This document shows, one piece after another, positions 41,665 through 48,087 of a stretch of 48,087 bases of DNA. Each line of letters opens with the position of its first letter. The stretch's first letter is position 1. The DNA lies in the NCBI GenBank assembly GCA_030689795.1, contig JAUYEO010000182.1, positions 1-48,087 on the forward strand, written 5' to 3'. The notes under the pieces are model-generated. The model had not been told where the DNA came from. It did not search any database and saw only the letters and a program-made list of their open reading frames with translations. The position numbers and the translations under genes were made by a program. The stretch is from Desulfobacterales bacterium. GTDB taxonomy: Bacteria > Desulfobacterota > Desulfobacteria > Desulfobacterales > RPRI01.

Positions 41665-42342
41665 GTGATTCGTACACGCAGCCTGTCAAAGAGCTTCAGC
41701 ACCGGCAGGAGAAAGGTTCAGGCCCTGTCCGATGTTTCCCTTTTCGTAGATACAGGTATGACACTTACGGTTATGGGAAAATCCGGTTCAGGTAAAACCA
41801 CGCTTCTCAACTGTATAGGAGGCATTGAAAGGCCTGACACCGGCAGTGTCGAATGTTTTGGAGTTGACATTCATGCCCTTTCAAGCAGAGATCTTTCTCT
41901 TTTTCAGCGCCGCAATGTAGGTTTTGTGTTTCAATCCGGGAATCTTCTTTCATACCTGACAGTATCTGAAAACATAGCCTTTCCTCTGATTATAAACGGC
42001 ATCCGAAATAAAGAAAAAGATAGGCGTATTTTGGAATTGCTTGATAAAATAGAATTATCTGATGCCGCCCGGGCAATGCCTTATGAGCTTTCCGGAGGAG
42101 AGGCTCAAAGAGTGGCTTTTGCGAGAGCAATAGCTCACTGCCCAAAAATGCTTCTTGCAGATGAACCGACGGCAAGCCTTGATACCGAGACAGGCAAAAA
42201 TCTTGTAAAACTCATGTTCACCATGGGCAAAGAGGAAAAATGTACAATAATAATCTCAACGCATGATCAGGAAATAATCAAGCTGTCATACAAGTCATTA
42301 AATATCAGGGATGGCAAAGTGAAAGGCCCGGAAAATGAATAG
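41665..42342 (+). CDS. ABC transporter ATP-binding protein (LolD/MacB-like)
   Basis: A 225-residue ATPase partner of the FtsX permease. Walker A GKSGSGKTTLL (about 38-48), Q-loop FVFQSGNLLSYLTVSENI, signature LSGGEAQRVAF (about 138-148), Walker B MLLADEPTASLD and the switch-loop STHDQ all look intact. I start at GTG 41665, with AAGGAG about 12 bases upstream; an extension to 41566 would overlap the permease by 94 bases and looks unreal. It overlaps the next gene by 8 bases. Confidence 0.92.
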   Translation: MIRTRSLSKSFSTGRRKVQALSDVSLFVDTGMTLTVMGKSGSGKTTLLNCIGGIERPDTGSVECFGVDIHALSSRDLSLFQRRNVGFVFQSGNLLSYLTVSENIAFPLIINGIRNKEKDRRILELLDKIELSDAARAMPYELSGGEAQRVAFARAIAHCPKMLLADEPTASLDTETGKNLVKLMFTMGKEEKCTIIISTHDQEIIKLSYKSLNIRDGKVKGPENE

Positions 42343-42586
42343 ACTGTTAAAAATAATCCTTTTAGCAGGGGGTCTTACATTTGCCTTCGGATGCGGCTAC
42401 AAAGCTTATCTCGGCTTACATGGGACTTCGATCAGATTACATCCGGATGTACACAAATCTGTTACGGAAGACAGGCAATGCCTCGAATGTCATCATCCTG
42501 ACAATCCGAAAGGGCCGCCTACTCCGCATCCAACTTTTACAGGCTGTATCAAGTGCCATAATGATGAGAATGGGACTAAAAAATAA
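42335..42586 (+). CDS. Diheme c-type cytochrome lipoprotein
   Basis: An 83-residue exported protein. The signal peptide (MNRLLKIILLAGGLTFAFG) ends at lipobox Cys20. Two CxxCH haem-attachment motifs follow, CLECH (about 49-53) and CIKCH (about 73-77), with extra His residues (HPDVHK, PTPHPTF) able to serve as distal ligands. It is probably a small multihaem electron carrier anchored outside the inner membrane. An 8-base overlap with the ABC ATPase gene puts it in the same operon, which suggests a redox step linked to the ABC system or to the product of the methyltransferase and isoprenoid genes. Confidence 0.85.
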   Translation: MNRLLKIILLAGGLTFAFGCGYKAYLGLHGTSIRLHPDVHKSVTEDRQCLECHHPDNPKGPPTPHPTFTGCIKCHNDENGTKK

Positions 42587-42641
42587 ACCGGAAGAATGCA
42601 TTCAAATTCCGCTTCAAGGCAAATCGCTCAATTCAGGAAAG

Positions 42642-42675
42642 CCCGCAGATTGGCGCCGAGATCGCACAAAAGAGC
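42642..42675 (-). repeat. GCAGATTGRCGCC interspersed repeat, copy 1
   Basis: CCCGCAGATTGGCGCCGAGA then TCGCACAAAAGAGC. The same sequence with few changes lies at 47904-47937. It occupies the gap between the diheme lipoprotein and the hydrolase. Confidence 0.6.
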
Positions 42676-42721
42676 AATGTCCGGACGGAAACCAACTTGA
42701 TACCGGAAAGGAGAAAGCAAT

Positions 42722-43495
42722 ATGTATGAAAGAACGGCCAAAAACATAGCCTATATCGCCGGACGCTGGCCACTTGCTCCTGAAAGGCCGACTCTTATAT
42801 TTATTCACGGCTCCGGAGGATCAAGCGCTCTCTGGGAAAATCAGGTCGATGCGCTAAAAACACATGTGAACACAATAGCCATCGATCTACCGGGTCACGG
42901 GCAGAGCGCCGGTCCGGGTCTGGACAGAGTCGAAGATTACAGCGCTGCGGTGGCGGATTTTATCGAAACAGCCGAAATACCGGCGCCCATTCCATGCGGC
43001 CTGAGTATCGGCGGAGCCATTGTCCTGCAGCTTATTCTGGAGTACAAGACACGCTTTAAAGCTGCAATACTTGTAAATACCGGCGCGCGCCTTCGTGTGA
43101 TACCTTTGCTTTTTGAAACAATTAAAAATGATTACAAGGGATATTTAAACTCGATCACAGCTTTTGCAGCTTCAGAAAAGACCGATCTTGTGAAGCTTGC
43201 CTCCTTTATGGCAGAATCGGCAAAATGCCCGCCGGAGGTGACATATGGCGATTTTACAGCGTGCGACAAGTTCAATGTAATGGAAAAACTCTCTTCCATA
43301 ATCACACCGGTTCTGATATTGACGGCGGAAGATGACAAGCTCACTCCGCCAAAGTATGGCTCATATATAAAAGAGCACATTAATAATGCATCCATCACCG
43401 AAATAAAAGATGCCGGGCACCTGTCACCCATAGAACAGCCGGAAGCATTCAACCTGGCGGTCATTGATTATTTGAAACGGGAAAAGCTTATTTGA
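42722..43495 (+). CDS. Alpha/beta-fold hydrolase
   Basis: A 257-residue hydrolase. The oxyanion region reads LIFIHGSGGSSALWENQ (about 25-41). The nucleophile elbow is GLSIGG (about 92-97, Ser94). The catalytic acid lies in ILTAEDDKLTPP (near 205), and the His in DAGHLSPIEQPE near 238. The triad appears complete. The substrate is unknown; it resembles esterase or MenH-like members. A ribosome-binding site (AAAGGAGAAAG) precedes ATG 42722. Its TGA overlaps an ATG of the transglutaminase-like gene (TGATG). Confidence 0.9.
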   Translation: MYERTAKNIAYIAGRWPLAPERPTLIFIHGSGGSSALWENQVDALKTHVNTIAIDLPGHGQSAGPGLDRVEDYSAAVADFIETAEIPAPIPCGLSIGGAIVLQLILEYKTRFKAAILVNTGARLRVIPLLFETIKNDYKGYLNSITAFAASEKTDLVKLASFMAESAKCPPEVTYGDFTACDKFNVMEKLSSIITPVLILTAEDDKLTPPKYGSYIKEHINNASITEIKDAGHLSPIEQPEAFNLAVIDYLKREKLI

Positions 43496-43521
43496 TGGTG
43501 CAAAAAGGAGTTTTTGAAAAG

Positions 43522-44196
43522 ATGAATTCAGAGATGCGGCAATATCTTCAAACTTCACCAACCATAGACTTCGATAATGCAGCCGTCATCAGTTTTATAA
43601 GGAACAACTCAGGCGATGCAACCGATCCGCGAAAGCAGGCGATCAGTCTTTATTACGCTGTGCGGGACGGCATCCGCTATGACCCATATGCAATCAATTT
43701 GTCGGTTGAAGGACTCCGTGCAAGCACGACGCTTGGCACAGGCCGGGGCTGGTGTGTGGCAAAGGCGATTCTTCTTGCCGGGTGCTGCCGGTATTTAGGA
43801 ATTCCAGCCCGTCTTGGTTTTGCCGATGTGCGAAACCATCTCACCACCGCGCGCCTGCGTGAGCTGATGAAAACGGATCTCTTCTTCTGGCATGGTTATA
43901 CATCAATTTACCTCAGTGGAACATGGGTCAAGGCAACGCCCGCCTTTAACATAGAGCTCTGTAAGCGATTCCGGCTGAAACCTCTCGATTTTGACGGCCT
44001 GAAGGATTCAATATATCACCCGTTTGATCTTGAAGGGAACAAGCACATGGAATACGTAAGGTATCGCGGAGAATTTGCCGATGTTCCCATAGATCAGATA
44101 ATTGAGACCTTTCGCCGGGAATATGCCCCGGACGATTCATCCCTGAAGGAAGCGGACTTCGACCGTGATGTGGAAATAGAAACACAGAATCATTAA
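43522..44196 (+). CDS. Transglutaminase-like superfamily protein
   Basis: A 224-residue soluble protein with the transglutaminase/protease-like core: GRGWCVAKAILLAGCCRYLG (about 75-94, catalytic Cys), then FFWHGYTSIYLSGTWVKATP (about 120-139, catalytic His). The third position, usually Asp, falls at ATPAFN where no Asp is present, so the triad may be incomplete. These domains can hydrolyse or crosslink amide bonds. Two starts are possible: ATG 43522 with AAAAGGAG upstream (chosen), or ATG 43495 overlapping the hydrolase stop. It is tightly coupled to the hydrolase. Confidence 0.82.
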   Translation: MNSEMRQYLQTSPTIDFDNAAVISFIRNNSGDATDPRKQAISLYYAVRDGIRYDPYAINLSVEGLRASTTLGTGRGWCVAKAILLAGCCRYLGIPARLGFADVRNHLTTARLRELMKTDLFFWHGYTSIYLSGTWVKATPAFNIELCKRFRLKPLDFDGLKDSIYHPFDLEGNKHMEYVRYRGEFADVPIDQIIETFRREYAPDDSSLKEADFDRDVEIETQNH

Positions 44197-44285
44197 CAGT
44201 CTGAATAAGCCGGGGGGTAAGTCATGAAAAACTGCACTCCTCTGCCTGCTTCTTAACCGGGGCATTAAAATGAAGTAATAATAAG

Positions 44286-44882
44286 ATGACAAATTTAATC
44301 GACATCAGCTACTTTAGTGAACTTGCCGGAAAAAAACCCGAAGATCTCTGCCGGCTCGCATTATGCGATTATGATACAAAGAAGAAAAGTTATATATTAT
44401 CCGTCTGGGGTGAAGATTATGGCATCTATCCTCATGACCATAAAATAATACGCCTTCGGGACAGGAAATCGGATATAAATACTTTGTTCGGCCTCTTTAT
44501 TATTTATTATCTTTTAAGGGCAAAGGAAATTAAAGTCAGCAAAGAATGGATATCGGAAAAAGATATTCCCGGTGGCGCCACCTTTTTTCGTGGTCCGCAC
44601 AAAATTCCCACGCAATTGATAGAACGGCGATATGGAAAAGATATTCAGGGATTCAAAGAAATATGTAAGCAGTTGTCCGGAATCAGGCTCGATATGGCAG
44701 ACGCAGCCTATTTTTTTCAAATAATGCCCCGCATTCCGGTGGCGGTTCAATTCTGGAACGGGGACGATGAATTTCCGCCGGAATCAAAAATTCTGTTCGA
44801 TAAAACCATTACCGAACATCTGACCCCTGATATCATATTTTGTCTGGCAGTTGAAATTTGTCAAAGAATAAGCGGGGAATAA
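44286..44882 (+). CDS. DUF3786 domain protein
   Basis: A 198-residue cytoplasmic protein with the DUF3786 layout: opening YFSELAGKKPEDLCRLALCD at about 9-28, a hydrophobic FGLFIIYYLLRAKEI block, central GGATFFRGPHKIPTQLIERR and a C-terminal AVQFWNGDDEFPPESKIL. The family is found mainly in corrinoid-using anaerobes and its role is unknown. The start at 44286 has no clear ribosome-binding site. It ends 14 bp before the peroxiredoxin pseudogene. Confidence 0.85.
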   Translation: MTNLIDISYFSELAGKKPEDLCRLALCDYDTKKKSYILSVWGEDYGIYPHDHKIIRLRDRKSDINTLFGLFIIYYLLRAKEIKVSKEWISEKDIPGGATFFRGPHKIPTQLIERRYGKDIQGFKEICKQLSGIRLDMADAAYFFQIMPRIPVAVQFWNGDDEFPPESKILFDKTITEHLTPDIIFCLAVEICQRISGE

Positions 44883-44896
44883 GAAAGGGCATAAAA

Positions 44897-45161
44897 ATGA
44901 AACTTCAGGAGGAGATCAATGGTTTGCTGAAAAAAGTAAGACAGAGTCTTCACCTTGCCGGAAGAACTTCGTCCTGTCTATGCCCAATTCGGTATTGATC
45001 TGCCGGCCGCCAATGGTGATAACAGTTTTGAACTTCCTGTGCCCGCCTCATACGTGATTAACCGGGACAGTATCATTATGCTGGATTTTGTAGAAGTGGA
45101 CCATATAAAAAGGATCGAGCCTTCTTATATAATAGCCGCATTGAAAAAGATTGCGGTTTAG
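44897..45161 (+). pseudogene. Peroxiredoxin-like (AhpC/TSA) gene with its core deleted
   Basis: The ATG at 44897 reads MKLQEEINGLLKKVRQS, a normal N-terminus of the peroxiredoxin-like family. It then joins, out of frame, FTLPEELRPVYAQFGIDL at about 44949. This continues through FELPVPASYVINRD and EVDHIKRIEPSYIIAALKK, the C-terminal part of the same family, to a stop at 45161. About 110-120 residues with the peroxidatic Cys are missing and the junction shifts frame by one. A ribosome-binding site survives upstream. A 68-residue frame from TTG 44955 is an artefact of this remnant, not an independent gene. Confidence 0.75.
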
Positions 45162-45208
45162 GAATAGAACAATAACCGTCGGCCTTAAAAAGAGAAAGGA
45201 TAAAGTTT

Positions 45209-45568
45209 ATGACTGATAACGTGCTGGTAGTTCTATCATGCGGAACCGACAACCCCAATCGTACAACCCGCGCTCTGTTTTTTGCCATGGTGGCTCATAA
45301 AGAAGGAAAAAAATCAGCGGTATTTCTCCTTGATGAAGGAGTTTATGTTGCCAAGAAAGGTATGATAACCAATGTCAGGGCAGCCACAGGGGATAGCGCT
45401 GATGATCATATCACTTATCTCCAGGAATACGGTATCCCGATTTATGTGTGTACCCCTTGCGCAAAATCGAGACAAATTTCAGAATCTGATCTTATAGACG
45501 GGGCAAGAATGGCAACAGGTATGGAATTAATCAGATTGGCTTGCGAAAGCACTGTAATAAGCCTTTAA
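45209..45568 (+). CDS. DsrE-family protein
   Basis: A 119-residue DsrE/DsrF-like protein: opening VLVVLSCGTDNPNRTTRALF (about 5-24), KKSAVFLLDEGVYVAKKG, and the Cys loop PIYVCTPCAKSR (about 77-88) that carries the potential sulphur-accepting Cys. Related proteins relay persulphide sulphur in sulphur oxidation or tRNA thiolation. It is cytoplasmic, and common in sulphate reducers and sulphur oxidisers. It follows the peroxiredoxin remnant and precedes a YqaA-like membrane gene, same strand. Confidence 0.9.
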   Translation: MTDNVLVVLSCGTDNPNRTTRALFFAMVAHKEGKKSAVFLLDEGVYVAKKGMITNVRAATGDSADDHITYLQEYGIPIYVCTPCAKSRQISESDLIDGARMATGMELIRLACESTVISL

Positions 45569-45597
45569 GAAAATTAAATAAAACCGAAATATTGTAA

Positions 45598-46035
45598 ATG
45601 GACGTTCTCGCAGAATACGGTTATATAGGCCTTTTTACGGCTTCATTCTTAGCCGCAACAATACTTCCTCTTGGTTCTGAGTTTGTGTTGATTTATTTAT
45701 TGTTGAACAATTATGACCCGTTTCTGTCGATTACAGTGGCGACTTTCGGAAATGTGTTGGGTTCCGTTACAAATTATGCTTTGGGATTCTGGGGAAGCTT
45801 TCTGATAATGGAAAGGCTGTTACGATTATCTCAAACGCAAATCGCCCGATCTGAACAAAGATTCAAAAAATATGGAGTTTTCAGCCTGTTGTTAGCCTGG
45901 GTACCGATTATCGGCGATCCGCTGACAGTTGCAGCAGGAATATTAAAAATCAATATTTATCTGTTTTTGATCCTGGTGACCGCCGGCAAGCTATTCCGAT
46001 ATATAATAGTCGGTATCTCAGTGCTTTCATTATAG
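45598..46035 (+). CDS. YqaA-like small membrane protein (DedA/VTT superfamily)
   Basis: A 145-residue membrane protein. Hydrophobic segments lie at about 5-35, 43-65, 95-118 and 120-145. Diagnostic parts are ATILPLGSEFVLIYLLL (about 20-36), TFGNVLGSVTNYALG (about 49-63) and VPIIGDPLTVAAGILK (about 101-116), as in YqaA and DedA-family proteins, a superfamily with lipid-scramblase-like members. The specific role is unknown. It is the last rightward gene before a convergent pair. Confidence 0.88.
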   Translation: MDVLAEYGYIGLFTASFLAATILPLGSEFVLIYLLLNNYDPFLSITVATFGNVLGSVTNYALGFWGSFLIMERLLRLSQTQIARSEQRFKKYGVFSLLLAWVPIIGDPLTVAAGILKINIYLFLILVTAGKLFRYIIVGISVLSL

Positions 46036-46139
46036 ATTTCAGCATGAATTGCATGGCAAGGAGTGGCGGCTTGGAATTGCGATACAGAGCGGAGAGCAGG
46101 CAGACGCATCTGAAGCCGGTGTTGTGAAACGGTTTCAAA

Positions 46140-47174
46140 TCAGACGTTGAAGCGGAAGTTTATGATATCCCCGTCCTGCACCAGGTAAGTCTTGCCTTCA
46201 AGCCTTACCGTCCCTCTTTTCCTTGCTTCCTGGTAGGTTCCGGCATCCATCAGGTCTTTGTATGAAACAACTTCCGCGCGGATAAATCCTTTTTTAATGT
46301 CCGAATGAATCACCTCGGCGGCATCGAGCGCTTTAGTTTCTTTTTTGATTGTCCATGCCCTTACCTCATCTTCGCCGACAGTGAAAAACGAGACGAGACC
46401 CAGAAGCTCATAAGATTTTTTTATCACCCTTTCCCTTGCGGATTCTTTTATGCCGTATTCGGATAGAAAATCGCCCGCCTCCTCAGGGGTCATGCGTGAA
46501 AGCTCCTGCTCCAGTTTTCCCCTTATGACCATGCGCTCTTCTCTTGTCATAAGCTCCTGCACCTCAGGAAATCCTGCATCATCATCGTTATTGTTGAACA
46601 GAACAAGCTCCGGTTTCGCCGACACGAAAGCAAAACCCCTTAAAACCTGTGCGGATGCTATTTCAGGGGTTCTTCTTAAGGGAATCTCTTTTTCAAGGTT
46701 TTCAAGGCAGGTCATAAGAAGGGTGAGCTCCTCCTGATCCGTTTTTTTTCCTCTTTTTTTGTCGGTTTCAAGGCGCTCTATGCGTTTTTCAACCGTAACC
46801 AGGTCCGCAAGAATAAGTTCCTGATCAAGGCTTAGAAAGTCTTTATAAGGCGCTGGAGCCGCAAGTCCGTATCCGGAAAAATTCCTTACAACATGTATCA
46901 GGGCATCGCAGTCTCTAACCGGTGTCCATATATTTTGATCTTTCTTTGCCTCACTTTTCTGCGAGTGAATCGCGGGAAGATAATATTCCACCTTTGCGAA
47001 AATGGTTTTTACGGGTTTATACATATCCGACAGAACCTCAACACGGCTGTCAGGCACTTCTATTGTTCCTATGCGGTTTTCAACCTTGTGTCCTTCTTCC
47101 TGAACATTCTGGGTAAGAGCTTCAAATATAGTTGATTTTCCTGCTCCGGAAAGACCGGTAATGCCCAGTTTCAT
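46140..47174 (-). CDS. YchF/OLA1-like GTPase (divergent)
   Basis: A 344-residue P-loop GTPase/ATPase. G1 is GLSGAGKST at about 6-14, where standard YchF has GLPNVGKST. The G3-like region is DCDALIHVVRNF, a coiled-coil insert lies at about 130-170, and the usual NxxE recognition box falls at LFNNNDDDA. The end is a classic YchF TGS domain: RKRGTVRLEGKTYLVQDGD and FRFNV. So it is a subfamily of YchF with an altered nucleotide pocket, probably ribosome-associated. It is convergent with the YqaA-like gene and divergent from none; the CBS gene lies upstream on the same strand. Confidence 0.86.
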   Translation of the reverse strand: MKLGITGLSGAGKSTIFEALTQNVQEEGHKVENRIGTIEVPDSRVEVLSDMYKPVKTIFAKVEYYLPAIHSQKSEAKKDQNIWTPVRDCDALIHVVRNFSGYGLAAPAPYKDFLSLDQELILADLVTVEKRIERLETDKKRGKKTDQEELTLLMTCLENLEKEIPLRRTPEIASAQVLRGFAFVSAKPELVLFNNNDDDAGFPEVQELMTREERMVIRGKLEQELSRMTPEEAGDFLSEYGIKESARERVIKKSYELLGLVSFFTVGEDEVRAWTIKKETKALDAAEVIHSDIKKGFIRAEVVSYKDLMDAGTYQEARKRGTVRLEGKTYLVQDGDIINFRFNV

Positions 47175-47209
47175 ATAATTACTTTCCTGAAAGTGTTAAA
47201 TTTGTTAAA

Positions 47210-47242
47210 GGGTTCGAGGATTCAAGGATTCCAGGGTTCGAG
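47210..47242 (+). repeat. GGTTCGAGG tract
   Basis: Degenerate units GGGTTCGAGGATTCAAGGA then TTCCAGGGTTCGAG, similar to 4998-5022. It lies between the CBS and YchF-like genes, without an adjacent four-helix-bundle gene. Confidence 0.5.
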
Positions 47243-47265
47243 TGAAAAAAGACGAAAATATGTTT

Positions 47266-47727
47266 TCAAGCGCCGTTTCTGGGAATAAGAGTTCTTAAAA
47301 CGTCTTCCTTCCCCACTATTCCGACAAGTTTTCCTTCATCTACGACCGGAAGCGTGTGAAAATTGTTATCGACCATCAGTGCGGCTACAACCTCTATCAG
47401 GGTATCGGATCTCACAGTTACCGGATTTGATGTCATTGCATGCGAAACAGTTGTGGCGGCAATTTTCTGAACCTCTTTTTCAAGGTTCTTCATTGAAGAA
47501 AGAGAGATAAAACCATCAAGAAAGGAAAAAAAAGATGGAATAGGAAGTTTTTTCTGCTGTGCAATTACGTCGCTCTGGCAGATAATCCCAACGAGTTTTT
47601 CGTTTTTGTCAATTACCGGAATACCATTAATATGGTTTTCAAGAAGGAGTTTTGTGGCATAGGTAATTTCAGTTTCTGGGGAAACTGAAATTATGTCTGT
47701 TTTCATTATGTCTTTAACTGTCAGCAT
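47266..47727 (-). CDS. CBS-domain-pair protein
   Basis: A 153-residue protein made of two CBS domains: MLTVKDIMKTDIISVSPETE (1-20) begins CBS1 (to about 60), and VSHAMTSNPVTVRSDTLIEV opens CBS2 (about 95-150). A Ser/Phe-rich linker (SFFSFLDGFISLS) joins them. Such stand-alone pairs bind adenosine nucleotides and regulate a partner protein. I start at ATG 47727 with AAGGA upstream. A longer in-frame extension to 47940 covers repeat sequence and lacks CBS-like features. Confidence 0.88.
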   Translation of the reverse strand: MLTVKDIMKTDIISVSPETEITYATKLLLENHINGIPVIDKNEKLVGIICQSDVIAQQKKLPIPSFFSFLDGFISLSSMKNLEKEVQKIAATTVSHAMTSNPVTVRSDTLIEVVAALMVDNNFHTLPVVDEGKLVGIVGKEDVLRTLIPRNGA

Positions 47728-47903
47728 GTTTTTCCTTATAAGTCTTATAATGGAATCCGGTTTACAAAGCTGGTTAGTGTCCATCCGTAAACAAATTTTG
47801 GACACAGGTGAGTTTCCAATCAGGAAATCGGCAATTTTGGGCAAGCTCAAGGAAATCAAGGGATTGCGCTTAAGGCGTACGCTATGTATGCCGCACAAGT
47901 AAT

Positions 47904-47937
47904 CCCGCAGATTGACGCCGAGATCGCTCAAAAGGGC
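47904..47937 (-). repeat. GCAGATTGRCGCC interspersed repeat, copy 2
   Basis: CCCGCAGATTGACGCCGAGA then TCGCTCAAAAGGGC, related to 42642-42675. It lies in the 289-base gap 47728-48016, in which I see no gene. Confidence 0.6.
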
Positions 47938-48016
47938 CATTTCCGAATGGGTTAAGTATATTGGGGTAATGATATTAAGTCAAGAAAGAAGCCAACATCT
48001 TAAATTCATGTATTAT

Positions 48017-48087
48017 TTACTGTTGCCTGGAAAGCCCCAGTTTATCAAGTAAATTGCCGGCGGAACTAAAAGCAATAGATGAAGGCG
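48017..48087 (-). CDS. C-terminus of an unidentified protein (runs off right edge)
   Basis: On the minus strand an open frame entering from the right edge reads IAFSSAGNLLDKLGLSRQQ and stops at TAA (48019-48017). The amphipathic, Leu-rich tail looks protein-like, but 22 residues are too few to name a family. Confidence 0.3.
   Translation of the reverse strand, partial: PSSIAFSSAGNLLDKLGLSRQQ

Noticed and set aside
42381..42749. 122-codon frame on + overlapping the diheme lipoprotein
   Set aside because: It is a shadow of the lipoprotein, which has a signal peptide, lipobox and two CxxCH motifs.
47728..47940. Upstream extension of the CBS protein frame
   Set aside because: The CBS fold begins at 47727 with a ribosome-binding site; the extension covers interspersed repeat sequence.
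1..48087. CRISPR arrays, rRNA or tRNA genes
   Set aside because: No regularly spaced identical repeats and no tRNA-like cloverleaf with a GGTTCRANNCC arm were found on either strand by eye.

Overview
The window reads as a chromosomal segment of an anaerobic Desulfobacterota bacterium, most likely Desulfobacterales. This is inferred from gene content and order, not from an rRNA. The clues are the run lpxC - DUF4390 - ntrY-like - ntrX-like - rsmD - coaD - LysR; a complete pilMNOPQ operon; a class II (B12) ribonucleotide reductase; DUF362 ferredoxin, DUF3786, DUF3795, YkgJ and DsrE proteins; and a CxxCH lipoprotein. Genes are tightly packed with many 1-8 nt overlaps, and the GC content is moderate. 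I saw no rRNA, tRNA, CRISPR array or intact transposase.

Left third (1-10.5 kb): an accessory zone. It holds a two-gene cassette cut by the left edge (possible pPIWI-associated nuclease plus partner), four leftward toxin-antitoxin loci (Doc/Fic, ParE with an Unstab_antitox-type partner, Phd/ParE, MazF), two DUF3795 paralogues, an aldehyde dehydrogenase and an ECF sigma factor. It also holds an ArsR-controlled cassette: an ArsR gene, a 33-residue CGCGC peptide and a CopD-like membrane protein, with the same operator-like sequence before both the regulator and the peptide. A duplicated segment of about 150 bp carrying a leftward promoter sits upstream of two of the leftward units. Several genes are broken: a ParE toxin frameshifted in a homopolymer, a four-helix-bundle gene remnant and a degraded reading frame near 1.2 kb.

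Centre (10.5-29.6 kb): a GC-rich MFS transporter that looks acquired, comM, then core housekeeping genes: lpxC, the NtrY/NtrX-like two-component pair, rsmD, coaD, a LysR regulator, nrdJ, pcm, a TrkA-type potassium channel, 5-formyl-THF cyclo-ligase, serS and threonine synthase. A MITE-like element with 9-bp terminal inverted repeats separates threonine synthase from a TPR lipoprotein.

Pilus operon (29.7-35.8 kb, leftward): xre-pilM-pilN-pilO-pilP-pilQ, convergent with the TPR lipoprotein, which may be a PilF/Tgl-like pilotin.

Right part (36-48 kb): YkgJ and DUF362 proteins, then a compact rightward cluster (SAM methyltransferase, unusual class I isoprenoid-synthase-like protein, FtsX-type permease, ABC ATPase, diheme lipoprotein) that could make and export or install an isoprenoid product; its function is unknown. 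After it come a hydrolase plus transglutaminase-like pair, DUF3786, a peroxiredoxin pseudogene with its catalytic core deleted, DsrE, a YqaA-like membrane protein, a divergent YchF-like GTPase and a CBS-pair protein. Short interspersed repeats recur: the GAACCGAAAC family at three sites, GGTTCAAGG tracts at two, and a GCAGATTGRCGCC element at two.
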